Part shown: positions 51,325 through 60,266 of the stretch, in pieces | Layout of the letters: each line of letters starts with the position of its first letter | Numbering within the stretch: the stretch's first letter is position 1 | Assembly: GCA_025935755.1 (NCBI GenBank) | Contig: JAICUQ010000002.1 | Location: 20,561-84,560, forward strand | Origin: Chthoniobacterales bacterium | GTDB taxonomy: Bacteria > Verrucomicrobiota > Verrucomicrobiia > Chthoniobacterales > UBA10450 | Direction of reading: 5' to 3' | DNA length: 64,000 nt | Notes under the pieces: generated by a model | Told to the model about the DNA's origin: nothing | Database searches by the model: none | Seen by the model: only the letters and a program-made list of their open reading frames with translations | Program-made: the position numbers and the translations under genes

Positions 51325-52575
51325 TCAATCTTCGAACGCGCTTGCGACCAGCGTGGCGTTATGGCCGCCAAACCCGAAGGAATTATTGAGCGCGAATCGC
51401 ACTCTCTTTTCACGGGCCACGTTAGGCGTGTAATCGAGATCGCATTCTTCGCCCGGATTTTCCAGGTTGATAGTAGGCGGAATGACAGAGTCGCGTATGG
51501 CCAGCGCGCAGGCGGCCATTTCAATCCCACCCGATCCGCCTAACAAGTGGCCGGTCATGGATTTCGTCGCACTGATCGGAACGGTGTACGCATCTTTGCC
51601 AAAAATTTGTTTGATAGCGCGCGTTTCGCAAAGATCGCCGATGTCAGTGGAAGTGGCGTGCGCATTGATGTAATCGACCTGATCAGGTGATATTCGCGCA
51701 TGCTCCAGCGCCATTTTCATGGCACGCGCGGCGCCTTCCCCATCCGGAGGCGGCGCAGTCATGTGGTAGGCATCGGCAGACACGCCGTATCCGGTGATTT
51801 CGCAATAAATCTTTGCGCCGCGCGCTTTGGCACGTTCCAGCTCCTCCACGACTACGACCCCCGAGCCTTCGCTCATTACAAAACCATCCCGGTCGCGGTC
51901 GAAGGGACGTGAGGCGCGCTCAGGCTCATCGTTGCGCGTGCTGAGCGCCCTCATGGCTGAGAAGCCCGCCACGCCGATTTCGACAATGGAAGCCTCAGCG
52001 CCTCCCGCCAGGAAGATATCTGCGTCACCGGACTTTATGATTCGCCACGATTCGCCGATGGCGTTGTTCGAAGTCGCGCATGCGGTAACGATGCACAGAT
52101 TCGGGCCACGTAGGTTGAACTCCATCGAAATGGCTCCGCCAGCCATGTTGCTGATCAACATCGGGATCGTGAAAGGCGAGTTTCGGCCCGGTCCCTTCGT
52201 CAGGAGAATCTGCAATTGGTCCTGCAACGTTTTAAGCCCTCCGATTCCGCTGCTAACGAGTACGCCGAAACGATCGCGGTCTTTCAAATTGTCGACATCG
52301 ATCCCGCTATCGGCGATGGCCATTTTCGCAGCGGCCATTGCTAGATGCGTAAATCGATCGGTACGCCGGACATCCTTTGGATTTTTGAAAAACGGCTTGG
52401 GATCGAAATTGCGGACCTGTCCCCCGATTTTGCAGTCGTACCCTTTGGTATCGAACGTGTCGATGATACCAATGCCGCTGACGCCGTTCTTCAGATTGGA
52501 CCAAAACGTTTCGAGGGTGTTGCCAATGGGCGTGATAACACCCATACCAGTGATAACTACTCTGCGCTCAGGCAT
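51325..52575 (-). CDS. fabF: beta-ketoacyl-ACP synthase II
   Basis: 416 residues, fatty acid chain elongation. The active-site Cys is C166 (IVTACATSNN); the His pair is in INAHATSTDIGD and SMTGHLLGGSG. It lies 33 bp after guaB3, as the last gene of a seven-gene run. No acpP or fabG is adjacent, which is unusual for fabF. Confidence 0.95.
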   Translation of the reverse strand: MPERRVVITGMGVITPIGNTLETFWSNLKNGVSGIGIIDTFDTKGYDCKIGGQVRNFDPKPFFKNPKDVRRTDRFTHLAMAAAKMAIADSGIDVDNLKDRDRFGVLVSSGIGGLKTLQDQLQILLTKGPGRNSPFTIPMLISNMAGGAISMEFNLRGPNLCIVTACATSNNAIGESWRIIKSGDADIFLAGGAEASIVEIGVAGFSAMRALSTRNDEPERASRPFDRDRDGFVMSEGSGVVVVEELERAKARGAKIYCEITGYGVSADAYHMTAPPPDGEGAARAMKMALEHARISPDQVDYINAHATSTDIGDLCETRAIKQIFGKDAYTVPISATKSMTGHLLGGSGGIEMAACALAIRDSVIPPTINLENPGEECDLDYTPNVAREKRVRFALNNSFGFGGHNATLVASAFED

Positions 52576-52608
52576 GACGATATGTCGTTAAGAGTTGAAG
52601 GCGCAGCC

Positions 52609-53787
52609 TCAGCTGGTCCCCATCCCGACGTTCTGCACAGTCTGGAAGAGTTTTCCTTCCGTCCTGATTGAAGGCGCGATGATGATTTCCGTCTGCTGGA
52701 ACTCGGGAAGATTGCGTGCGCCAACGTTGCCCATGCAAGTGGTGATTGCGCCAACAAGATTTTGGCTACCATCGTCAACTTCGGCCGGGCCGAAGAGGAT
52801 CTGCTTCAACGAACCGGTTGCGCCCACCTTGATCCTCGTTCCGCGAGGCAGATTGGCATGCGGAGTTGCCATGCCCCAATGGTAACCGCGCCCAGGCGCT
52901 TCCAGTGCCTTGGCAAACGCGCTGCCCACCATCACCGCATCCGCACCGCAAGCCAGTGCCTTGCAAACATCGCCGCCTTTGCTCATGCCGCCATCGGTGA
53001 TGATCGGCACATATCGCGATGTTTTCTTAAAGTACGCGTCGCGCGCTGCCGCGCAGTCAACTGTGGCAGTGACCTGCGGAACCCCAAGGCCAAGCACGCC
53101 ACGCGAAGTACAAGCTGCTCCGGGCCCGACACCAACCAACACCGCAGCCGGCCCGCATTCCATGATTTCGAGAGTGACATCGTACCCCACGGTATTTCCC
53201 ACGATGACTGGGATACGCATGTCCCGGCAAAATTTTTCAAGATCGAGCGACTTGTACTCAGATGAAATATGGCGGACCGTCGAAACCGTGCTTTGCACGA
53301 CAAAAACGTCGGCTCCAGCTTCCTGTGCGATTCTCCCAAATTCCGCGGCACGCTGGGGAATCGAACTCACCGCAGCTACAACACCGGCGTCTTTGATCTG
53401 CCGGACGCGCGCCGCGATGAGATCCTGTTGGATCGGTTCCTGGTAAATCCGCTGCAGGAGCGCAGTGATCTCCGATTTACTTGCATCGACAATTTTCTGC
53501 AGCACCTCCTGCGGGTTTTTATACCGGGTTTGCACCCCTTCTAGGTTCAAAACGGCCAGCCCGCCAAGTTTGTTCATCGCGACGGCGAAACCAACATCCA
53601 CCACGCCGTCCATGGCGCTGGCGAGAATTGGAATCTTCATTTCGAGCGGTTCCCCCGATTTACGAGGCAAACGGAAGGTGATGTCGACCTCGTTCGGGTT
53701 GATCGTCACGCGCCCCGGTACAAGCGCGATTTCGTCGAAACCATAGGTCACGCGCGCTTTCCGGTTTCGGCCTATCCACATTCCCAT
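52609..53787 (-). CDS. guaB3: GuaB3-family IMP dehydrogenase-related protein
   Basis: 392 residues of the IMPDH/GMP reductase barrel without CBS domains. The catalytic Cys loop is GVGPGAACTSRGVLGLGVPQ, and the phosphate site is in TDGGMSKGGDVCKALACGAD. The N-terminus (GRNRKARVTYGFDEIALVPG) and a C-terminal ITTCMGNVGARNLPEFQ mark the GuaB3 subgroup. Some cyanobacterial members have been reported to act as GMP reductases. It starts 1 bp after the zinc ribbon gene. Confidence 0.88.
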   Translation of the reverse strand: MGMWIGRNRKARVTYGFDEIALVPGRVTINPNEVDITFRLPRKSGEPLEMKIPILASAMDGVVDVGFAVAMNKLGGLAVLNLEGVQTRYKNPQEVLQKIVDASKSEITALLQRIYQEPIQQDLIAARVRQIKDAGVVAAVSSIPQRAAEFGRIAQEAGADVFVVQSTVSTVRHISSEYKSLDLEKFCRDMRIPVIVGNTVGYDVTLEIMECGPAAVLVGVGPGAACTSRGVLGLGVPQVTATVDCAAARDAYFKKTSRYVPIITDGGMSKGGDVCKALACGADAVMVGSAFAKALEAPGRGYHWGMATPHANLPRGTRIKVGATGSLKQILFGPAEVDDGSQNLVGAITTCMGNVGARNLPEFQQTEIIIAPSIRTEGKLFQTVQNVGMGTS

Positions 53788-53788
53788 G

Positions 53789-54028
53789 TTAAATGTTCTC
53801 CATCCTGAATCGTTCGTTTAAACTTCCGCAGTGTGGGCACCGGGGAAGCAGCGCATCCGTACGATCCTCAAATTCGAACGCGCAAATCACGCAACGCAAC
53901 CGGTGCTGAAGAGACCGTCGCTCTCGCCGCCGGCGGTTCCATTCTCCCATTATCCAGAATAGAAACACGGCCGCAAGAAAAAGCAGCAGATAAATGGTGA
54001 TAAGAGTAGCAAGACTGACGCGGATCAC
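53789..54028 (-). CDS. small membrane-anchored zinc-ribbon protein
   Basis: 79 residues from GTG 54028, overlapping the stop of the TonB-like gene by 4 nt. One N-terminal span (LATLITIYLLLFLAAVFLFW) is followed by a basic stretch RRRRERRS and a CxxC...CxxC ribbon (CVICAFEFEDRTDALL, then CPHC). I do not know a named family. Tight coupling on both sides suggests co-expression with the ExbBD/TonB-like genes. Confidence 0.75.
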   Translation of the reverse strand: MIRVSLATLITIYLLLFLAAVFLFWIMGEWNRRRRERRSLQHRLRCVICAFEFEDRTDALLPRCPHCGSLNERFRMENI

Positions 54029-54822
54029 GGCGTGGCGGTTGCGGCTGCTGCTTGCTGTGGGCGTGCGATGTCGCTGCCCCAGTGAACGGTGGCCGTGCCC
54101 CAAACCAAAGCGGACTCGGATTTGCCGCGGGCTCTCCTGCTTTGTGGGAAACGGCTACGGATAATCTGTAACCGGGCTTGTTCGTCCAGCGCCGGGTCAC
54201 CTGAGGACTTAATTGGCAAACAGTAGCGAATTTCACCCAGATCGTTTACTGCCACGCGAAACCGAAGCGCTTCAGGTGTGTCCTCACTGGAGGGTGCGAA
54301 CTCCGATTTAAACTGGACCGGTGCTCCAAATTGATCGAGTTCCTTGGAAAACGAAATGTAGGTCCGGGCGCTGCCTTTGGTACTCACAGTTTTCCTGGAT
54401 CCAAAATGTACCGCAGTTGGAGGCCGGGAACTCGGGACCCTCAGATCCGGCTTTAACGTTGGAAGCTCCTTGAGCATGGGTCCCATCCTGGAATAGGAGG
54501 GCTCATGCTCGGTCGTCGGCAGAGCGCGAAGCGGGGCGCCAGGGACCGGGTGAGTTGTGAAAGCAACAGCAGGATCTTCTGCATCAATCCAACGAAGTAA
54601 GGTACGGCCTTCTTCAGAGTCGGGCGCTATAAATGTGACGCGAGCCGGTGGTGGGAGAAGCGCGACGGGAGTCGGGTATACAATTTGGAAGAGATAAAAG
54701 CACACAGCGTGGGCCATCAGCGACAGCAACAGGAAAGCCGCCAGCATGGTCCTTCGACGGCCAGAGGAATCCCAGCTAAAGAGCAGCGGTTCGGCTGCAA
54801 GCTCAGACGCTATGTTAGTCAT
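54025..54822 (-). CDS. TonB-like energy transducer
   Basis: 265 residues. One N-terminal span (TMLAAFLLLSLMAHAVCFYL) is followed by a Pro-rich middle and a C-terminal TonB-like domain (RFRVAVNDLGEIRYCLPIKS, ALDEQARLQIIRSRFP, ALVWGTATVHWG). With ExbB/ExbD just upstream it should use the proton gradient to act on the outer membrane. The domain is divergent, so the label is by pattern and context. It overlaps exbD by 4 nt. Confidence 0.75.
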   Translation of the reverse strand: MTNIASELAAEPLLFSWDSSGRRRTMLAAFLLLSLMAHAVCFYLFQIVYPTPVALLPPPARVTFIAPDSEEGRTLLRWIDAEDPAVAFTTHPVPGAPLRALPTTEHEPSYSRMGPMLKELPTLKPDLRVPSSRPPTAVHFGSRKTVSTKGSARTYISFSKELDQFGAPVQFKSEFAPSSEDTPEALRFRVAVNDLGEIRYCLPIKSSGDPALDEQARLQIIRSRFPQSRRARGKSESALVWGTATVHWGSDIARPQQAAAATATP

Positions 54823-55223
54823 CGCGGCGGAGTCGCAGCGAGCGCAACCGACCTGATGCCATGTTCGAGGGCAGCGTTCGTCACTTCAGCAACTGTTTCG
54901 TAAGAAGCGGAACGGTCTCCCTTGATGATGATAGATTGGTCTTTGCGCTTGGCTGCATCCAGTAGTGCCCCAAGCTGCTCCATGGTAACTCGCTGGTCCT
55001 GGAAATAGATGGCAGGAACTGCGCCACCAGTAATACTGATGATTTGTTGATTGCTCTGCGGACCAAGCGTGAAACGTGAAAAGGGCATCGAAATCGAAAT
55101 GCCTTGTTGCAAAATAAAGTTCGAACTTAACAAAAGAAAAAAAGCGAGCAGAAACGCAAGATCGACAAGCCCGATCAGCAGAAGCCACCCGAAGTGGTAG
55201 TTTGTTGTTCGGCTGAGTTTCAC
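54819..55223 (-). CDS. exbD: ExbD/TolR biopolymer transport protein
   Basis: 134 residues. A single N-terminal span with the functional Asp (WLLLIGLVDLAFLLAFFLLL) is followed by a periplasmic domain with KDQSIIIKGDRSASYETVAE. GTG start. It sits 49 bp after exbB and overlaps the tonB-like gene by 4 nt. Confidence 0.85.
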   Translation of the reverse strand: MKLSRTTNYHFGWLLLIGLVDLAFLLAFFLLLSSNFILQQGISISMPFSRFTLGPQSNQQIISITGGAVPAIYFQDQRVTMEQLGALLDAAKRKDQSIIIKGDRSASYETVAEVTNAALEHGIRSVALAATPPR

Positions 55224-55272
55224 AGTTACGTTTCGCGGCTTTGAGGATCGAACCGAGACGAGCCGTTGTCAG

Positions 55273-55953
55273 TTAAAGGTCCTGCCGTGCTTCGAGCTCG
55301 CGCGAAGTCTCGTCAGGCTGTTGGAAACTGATGATGCCGCTAAGTGGACGGCTTTCGGTCAACATGTGGACAATCTCGATGCCTGCGCGTTCCATATCAT
55401 GCATTATCATATTCACACGCGACGACAGATAGCTGTAAGCGACAAAGGTCGGGGTTGCCACAACAAGTCCGGCCGCAGTGGTTAACAAGCTCTTGTAAAC
55501 GCCACCGGACAACTCGGTCACCGTAGCATAACCACCACTCGAAGCGATCGTCCCAAAGGCATCAATCATCCCGGACACCGTTCCAAGCAACCCGAGCAAC
55601 GGGGTAAGGAAAGCAATGGTAGCAAGTACCGGAAGAAACCGCTCCAGTTTTGGTACTTCCAGTTGCGCAGCCTCCTGCACGATGTCGCGCAATTCTGCCC
55701 GAGGCGCATCGTGGCGGATGATCGCAGCATGTATTACTCGCGCCACCGGGCCTGGCGTGCCAGCAGACTCGTGTAAAGCCTCCGCGAAATTACGGCGGCG
55801 AATCAAATTCGACAGCCCTTTCAAGAACTCACCTACATGGATGGTGGCGCGATGAAAATAAAAAAGGCGCTCCGCAAAAACAGCAATTGAAATGATACTG
55901 CAGGCAAAAATCGGCCACATCAGTAACCCACCTTTTTGGATGTAATCAATCAC
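55273..55953 (-). CDS. exbB: MotA/TolQ/ExbB proton channel protein
   Basis: 226 residues read from GTG 55953 (VIDYIQKGGLLMWPIFACS); TTG 55989 is in frame but less likely. Three spans: WPIFACSIISIAVFAERLFY, then LPVLATIAFLTPLLGLLGTV and LLTTAAGLVVATPTFVAYSY. With ExbD it forms the proton-driven motor. It lies about 67 bp after ubiE, in the same direction. Confidence 0.92.
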   Translation of the reverse strand: MIDYIQKGGLLMWPIFACSIISIAVFAERLFYFHRATIHVGEFLKGLSNLIRRRNFAEALHESAGTPGPVARVIHAAIIRHDAPRAELRDIVQEAAQLEVPKLERFLPVLATIAFLTPLLGLLGTVSGMIDAFGTIASSGGYATVTELSGGVYKSLLTTAAGLVVATPTFVAYSYLSSRVNMIMHDMERAGIEIVHMLTESRPLSGIISFQQPDETSRELEARQDL

Positions 55954-56020
55954 GCCGGATTTTGTACCTCTTTTTGCGCGCTGTGGCAAGGGACTTTCAG
56001 TTCTTGCCTGTCACGCTGCG

Positions 56021-56701
56021 TTACGGTTTCGTCGCGGTATAGATTGTAACGATTCCTCCGGTCATTGGCTCAAAGTTGGCAGAAACGTAACCGGTTCCCC
56101 GCATCAAATCGCACATTGCATTGCCACTCGGAAAGTTCTCAATTGAGTCGCCGAGGTAATCATAGGCGCTTTTCTTTTGTGTTAGAAATGACCCAAGCAG
56201 CGGCAGACAGCGATGTAAATAAAACCGATACGCCGCGCGCAAGACCGGCGTTGTTGGCAATGAGAACTCTAACACGAGCAGGTGCCCGCCGGCAGTAAGC
56301 ACCCGCCACATTTCACTGAGTGCCGCTGAACAACCTTCCAGGTTGCGCAAACCAAAGCCAATAGTGACACAATCGAAGGAAGCATCGTGAAACGGTAGTT
56401 TCATCGCGTCAGCTAAAACCACCCGCGAAACACCTTTGCGCTGCGCAAGCTCCAGCATTTCCGGCAGGAAATCGACACCGGTCAGTTGCGCGTAAGGCAA
56501 TTTCTTCTGTATGGCCAGAGCAAGATCTCCCGTCCCAGTTGCAAGGTCGGCGACTGTATGCGGGTGCCAGGAATCAACTATTTCAGCCGCGCGCGCGCGC
56601 CAATAAAAGTCGATGCCGCAGCTCAGCACATGATTTGCGAGATCATAGCGAGTCGCAATCGACCCGAACATTTCGCGAACGTGCGCACCCTTACTGCTCA
56701 T
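56021..56701 (-). CDS. ubiE: demethylmenaquinone / ubiquinone C-methyltransferase
   Basis: 226 residues, SAM-dependent. Motifs: FGSIATRYDLANHVLSCGID, VADLATGTGDLALAI, GVDFLPEMLELAQRK, FDCVTIGFGLRNLEG and LLVLEFSLP. In this cell it probably finishes menaquinone (MenG role), since no ubiquinone genes are seen. It is first in the run that leads to exbB through fabF. Confidence 0.93.
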   Translation of the reverse strand: MSSKGAHVREMFGSIATRYDLANHVLSCGIDFYWRARAAEIVDSWHPHTVADLATGTGDLALAIQKKLPYAQLTGVDFLPEMLELAQRKGVSRVVLADAMKLPFHDASFDCVTIGFGLRNLEGCSAALSEMWRVLTAGGHLLVLEFSLPTTPVLRAAYRFYLHRCLPLLGSFLTQKKSAYDYLGDSIENFPSGNAMCDLMRGTGYVSANFEPMTGGIVTIYTATKP

Positions 56702-56853
56702 GTAAGAAAATTCATCGGAACGTTAGACCATGTGTTAAGCCGCTTCGGTTCGTGACTCATAAGGTAGCTAACAAGCTAACGTTGAGGAACAATGCCTGAC
56801 GCTCGTTATAAATTAGTGATTGCCATACGCGGCAACTACGGCTATCTAGCGGG

Positions 56854-57291
56854 ATGGACATATCTGTTAAAGATCTACAAGAGGCGATCTCAATTCGCCA
56901 GCAAATCGACGGTCTGCAACGACGCCTTTCCTCACTTCTAAAAGGTGCACCTCAAAGGTCAACCGCTGCGCCCACTCCGACAGCCTCCAGAGGACGTTAC
57001 TTTTCGCCTGCAACAAGAGCGAAGCTTTCGGCAGCCGCCAGAGCTCGTTGGGCAAGAACGCGAGGCGGAACTGGAGGAACGGCTCCTACGAAAAGGAAAG
57101 GTCAACTCACACCCGCGGGCCGGAGAAAGCTTTCACAATTGATGAAAGCGCGCTGGGCAGCCAGACGAAAAGGCGGCACCAAACCCAAAGCCTCCAGTCG
57201 GAAAAGAGGCGCACTTACACCTGCCGGTCGAAAGAGGCTTTCAGAGCTAATGAAAGCCCGCTGGGCTGCCAGACGAAAAGGCGGAAAATAA
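56854..57291 (+). CDS. basic protein with three tandem repeats
   Basis: 145 residues, strongly basic. After a helical N-terminus (DLQEAISIRQQIDGLQRRLS) come three units of about 24 residues: RYFSPATRAKLSAAARARWA (49-68), QLTPAGRRKLSQLMKARWAA (84-103) and ALTPAGRKRLSELMKARWAA (120-139). They are joined by Gly/Lys-rich linkers. The unit resembles helix-turn-helix-like NUMOD3-type DNA-binding motifs. It may be a nucleoid-associated protein. Similar single-unit proteins exist but no function is known to me. Confidence 0.72.
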   Translation: MDISVKDLQEAISIRQQIDGLQRRLSSLLKGAPQRSTAAPTPTASRGRYFSPATRAKLSAAARARWARTRGGTGGTAPTKRKGQLTPAGRRKLSQLMKARWAARRKGGTKPKASSRKRGALTPAGRKRLSELMKARWAARRKGGK

Positions 57292-57355
57292 GCAACGGGA
57301 GTAACCTTCAGCATCGGAAGTTGCTGTTGGACCTAACACGCTGATCTCAGGTCAG

Positions 57356-57437
57356 TGCTCGCGAGAGGACTCGAACCTCCACGGGTCGCCCCATACGGTC
57401 CTGAGCCGTACGCGTCTGCCAGTTCCGCCACGCGAGC
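57356..57437 (-). tRNA. tRNA-Leu (anticodon CAG)
   Basis: On the minus strand, GCTCGCG pairs with CGCGAGC. The D arm has GTGGCGGAACTGGCAGACGC, typical of tRNA-Leu. The anticodon arm ACGGCTCAGGACCGT shows CAG, a long variable arm follows, and the T arm has GGTTCGAGTCC. Discriminator A, no encoded CCA. Confidence 0.95.
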
Positions 57438-57513
57438 AAAAATAGCGGGGCCTTACAATGCGAGTGTGGTAACGTGCCTGCAAGCTGAAATCAAAAACAT
57501 TCCTTAGGTAACT

Positions 57514-58392
57514 TCAGCCCTCCCGTTTCTTGCGCGCGCGTACCTCCAATTGATGTGCTTTGCGCACTTGTCCAAGCGAACGCAAGAGGTCCGCATAGTT
57601 GGAAACGACAATGTCGTAATCCTTTGAAGGTGTCTCCTCGACTTGTTCCCAGCTTTTCAATGAGGATTGGTAAAGCTCTGCCGCTTTCGCATAGTCGCCC
57701 CGCGAGTGGTAGACCACCGCCAGATTGCATTTCGACTGGGCAATATCGGCAATCGGCCGCGGTTGCAGGCTTTCTCTGATCCCCAGGGCTCGAACATGTA
57801 ATTTCTCGGCTTCAGTGTATCTGCGTTCGTTGGTGTAAAAGACCGCCAGATTGTTCAGCACCGACGCCACGTCGGCGTGATCGGGCCCGAGTTGCTTCTC
57901 ATAGATTTCTAATGCTCGCAGGTAACATGGTTCGGCAGCCTTTTGCCGGCCCGATTTGCGGAGGATCAAAGCAACATTGTTTAACATGGTGCCAATATCC
58001 GAATACGGAACGTCTTCGACCTGGGTTCCAGCAGCTATGGCTTTCTGATAAAAATCGATTGCCTCTTCGGACTGCCCAAGGCTATCGAACAGCAGGGCCA
58101 ATCGCCGTGCCGAACGGTAGATAGCCCGATGATCTGGCGGATTTCCTTTTTCAAGGATCGCATGTGCCTTCAGCAAATATGCTTCGGCTCCAGCGTGATC
58201 CCCCTTTTGCTCGAGCAGTTGTCCCAGCTTCTCAAAGCTCGTAGCCAGTGCAGTCTGGTTGTCTTTGAATGCACGTCTGGCGACTTCAAGCGCCGTTTCA
58301 GCTACTCGAATTGCCTGAGGCAGGCGATTAGTCGCGCGCAGATTGTCGAGCTTCTCGTTGAGAATAGCCCATAGTTTCTCTTCACCCTTCAT
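57514..58392 (-). CDS. tetratricopeptide repeat protein
   Basis: 292 residues forming about six TPR units of the kinesin-light-chain style (ATSFEKLGQLLEQKGDHAGA, VASVLNNLAVFYTNERRYTE). No signal peptide, so cytosolic, probably a scaffold. It begins 4 bp after lptE and ends the bamD-lptE-tpr run. Its partner is unknown. Confidence 0.85.
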   Translation of the reverse strand: MKGEEKLWAILNEKLDNLRATNRLPQAIRVAETALEVARRAFKDNQTALATSFEKLGQLLEQKGDHAGAEAYLLKAHAILEKGNPPDHRAIYRSARRLALLFDSLGQSEEAIDFYQKAIAAGTQVEDVPYSDIGTMLNNVALILRKSGRQKAAEPCYLRALEIYEKQLGPDHADVASVLNNLAVFYTNERRYTEAEKLHVRALGIRESLQPRPIADIAQSKCNLAVVYHSRGDYAKAAELYQSSLKSWEQVEETPSKDYDIVVSNYADLLRSLGQVRKAHQLEVRARKKREG

Positions 58393-58396
58393 CTCA

Positions 58397-58900
58397 TCAC
58401 CATCCCTCGCTTAGTTGAGCAACTAATCGGGTGGCGAGGTCCTCGGTGGCAAGTGGCAAAGCCTGTCTTTCGTCAGTTGTTACGTCGCTGCTGACAAAGA
58501 AACTAGTAGTGCCGGTAACTTCACTGGGACCGACGACCGCTTTGCCGTCTCGTGTGGTCAGCGTGTATCTCAGGGTAAGCGCAAGGGTAAATTCGGTTGT
58601 GGCTAGCACATTTCCCCGCACCGAACGCGCGGGAAGCCGGGTGACGCGAGCAATCTCTCCACTCAAAGTCGCGTCGGCCTTGTCCTCATTTGTGATTTGA
58701 AATGTGCCATCCTGTTGGAATTGCTTGATAAGCGTATCGGTTACCAGAACTTCGACACGCGGCAGCAGTGTGCGATTCTTAAAATTCGGTACCGCGATGC
58801 TGTGAACGTCCCGCAGGTAGTACGGTTTTACCGGTCCGACGTGGTATCCAAGGCAACCGGACAGCGCGAGGCAAAGGATTGTCGCGAATAAAGCTTTCAA
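58397..58900 (-). CDS. lptE: LptE-like LPS assembly lipoprotein
   Basis: 167 residues. Lipoprotein signal MKALFATILCLALSGC with lipobox Cys at 16, then the LptE pattern (SIAVPNFKNRTLLPRVEVLV, TLSGEIARVTRL, LTLRYTLTTRDGK). In E. coli LptE plugs the LptD barrel. Here the protein is encoded with a BamD homologue (4-nt overlap), which links LPS export and barrel assembly. lptD is not in the window. Confidence 0.85.
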   Translation of the reverse strand: MKALFATILCLALSGCLGYHVGPVKPYYLRDVHSIAVPNFKNRTLLPRVEVLVTDTLIKQFQQDGTFQITNEDKADATLSGEIARVTRLPARSVRGNVLATTEFTLALTLRYTLTTRDGKAVVGPSEVTGTTSFFVSSDVTTDERQALPLATEDLATRLVAQLSEGW

Positions 58901-60153
58901 GGCGCCGGCAAGGCGGACTCTTCCGGGGAGGACGATGCTCCGGGAGCGCTTGATGGATCGGAGTTTGTGCTCGTGCCTGGCAGAGGTGCCATGGGTCCAG
59001 GCGCAGTTGTCGTATCCGGGGCGAGCGAAGCTGGAGGCGGCAGTGAGTTGTCGCCTTCCGATGCAGGCAGCGGCGCTTCATTGTTTGGCGCACCCGGCCT
59101 GGCCCGTTCCGTTCCGGCTGTGCGAGCACCGTTTGCTTCGGGTTTTTTCTTTGCGTTCTGTGATACGGGTAAAGCTGGCTGCAGCGCAGCATCACCCAAT
59201 TTGGCACGTAACTGATCGATACGTTTCTTTGCCTGGTTGCTTTCCTCAGATCCCGGCTGCTGCCGAATCACTTCGTTATAATAGATGACCGCTGCGCGAT
59301 AATATTTTTGTTTGTCGTAAAATTTCGCGACCTTGAATGAATTATTCGTCTGTTTGTGTTCAAGGATGTCGAGATTCTTGCGCGCCTGAGCTGCTTTTTC
59401 GCTCTTGGGATAGTGGAAAAGGAAATCCTGGAAAGCCGTTTTCGCGTTACCGGCGGCAGCAGCGTCATTTGTGCCTAGCTGCGCAGCGCTAAACCAGATG
59501 TAACCAATTTGATATTGGGCGTCGACGGCTATTGGCTCCTCAGGAAACTTGTCCACAACAGCTTGGTAAGCCTGGATCGCCGCATCGTTCGCTCCCTGCT
59601 TCTCACGCGCCAGGCCAATATCAAACTGCGCTCGCGCCGTGTACTTTCCATACGGAGCGGTGCGCACAACATTCGCGAAAATGGTCACCGCCCGATCCAA
59701 CGCTGACGCAACGGGAATCCCCAACACCTTCAGTTTCTTTCCATTCAGATAAATCTCACCGATACGGAACTGTCCCTCGATCGCGTCATCGAAATGCGAA
59801 CTGCTGGGATATTTTTCGACCAAATGGAGATATGAATCTGCTGCCGGAGTATATTGGCGGGTTTGTTCCAGCAATTCAGCGGCACGATAGACGGCAGCTG
59901 CAGCCAGCGCATCCTTGGGGTGACGTTTGACGAGGGCTCTGTACGCTTTGATCGCACGTTTGAGATCGCCGCTTTTTTCCGCCGCCTGACCAGTCTGATA
60001 CAGTTCCGCCGCATTCCCGCTCACCGGCTCTTCGCCAGGCGGCACGTACTCCCCTTTTTTATTCGGCCGAAAGACGATGGAAGCGGTGCCCGGTTCAGGT
60101 AAAAGGAACAGCACGAAAGCGAGTAATAAAAACGCGCGAATAACCAGTTGCAT
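58897..60153 (-). CDS. bamD: BamD-like outer-membrane assembly factor
   Basis: 418 residues. A signal peptide (MQLVIRAFLLLAFVLFLLPE) is followed by about five TPRs (AAELYQTGQAAEKSGDLKRA, FKVAKFYDKQKYYRAAVIYY) in the BamD/YfiO manner. A Pro/Ala-rich tail of about 85 residues follows. No Cys is present at the cleavage site, so unlike E. coli BamD it is not a lipoprotein, or it is a related TPR protein. Coupled to lptE by ATGA overlap. Confidence 0.82.
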   Translation of the reverse strand: MQLVIRAFLLLAFVLFLLPEPGTASIVFRPNKKGEYVPPGEEPVSGNAAELYQTGQAAEKSGDLKRAIKAYRALVKRHPKDALAAAAVYRAAELLEQTRQYTPAADSYLHLVEKYPSSSHFDDAIEGQFRIGEIYLNGKKLKVLGIPVASALDRAVTIFANVVRTAPYGKYTARAQFDIGLAREKQGANDAAIQAYQAVVDKFPEEPIAVDAQYQIGYIWFSAAQLGTNDAAAAGNAKTAFQDFLFHYPKSEKAAQARKNLDILEHKQTNNSFKVAKFYDKQKYYRAAVIYYNEVIRQQPGSEESNQAKKRIDQLRAKLGDAALQPALPVSQNAKKKPEANGARTAGTERARPGAPNNEAPLPASEGDNSLPPPASLAPDTTTAPGPMAPLPGTSTNSDPSSAPGASSSPEESALPAP

Positions 60154-60266
60154 CTAAGTCTGGGAGGGTAGTTAACTTATCCGGCCCGTCAAATTTTTGG
60201 CACAGTCTCTTCTCCCTGTCTGACATCTTTTTCGATGGGCAAAACCGAATATCCTTCTGATTCAAT

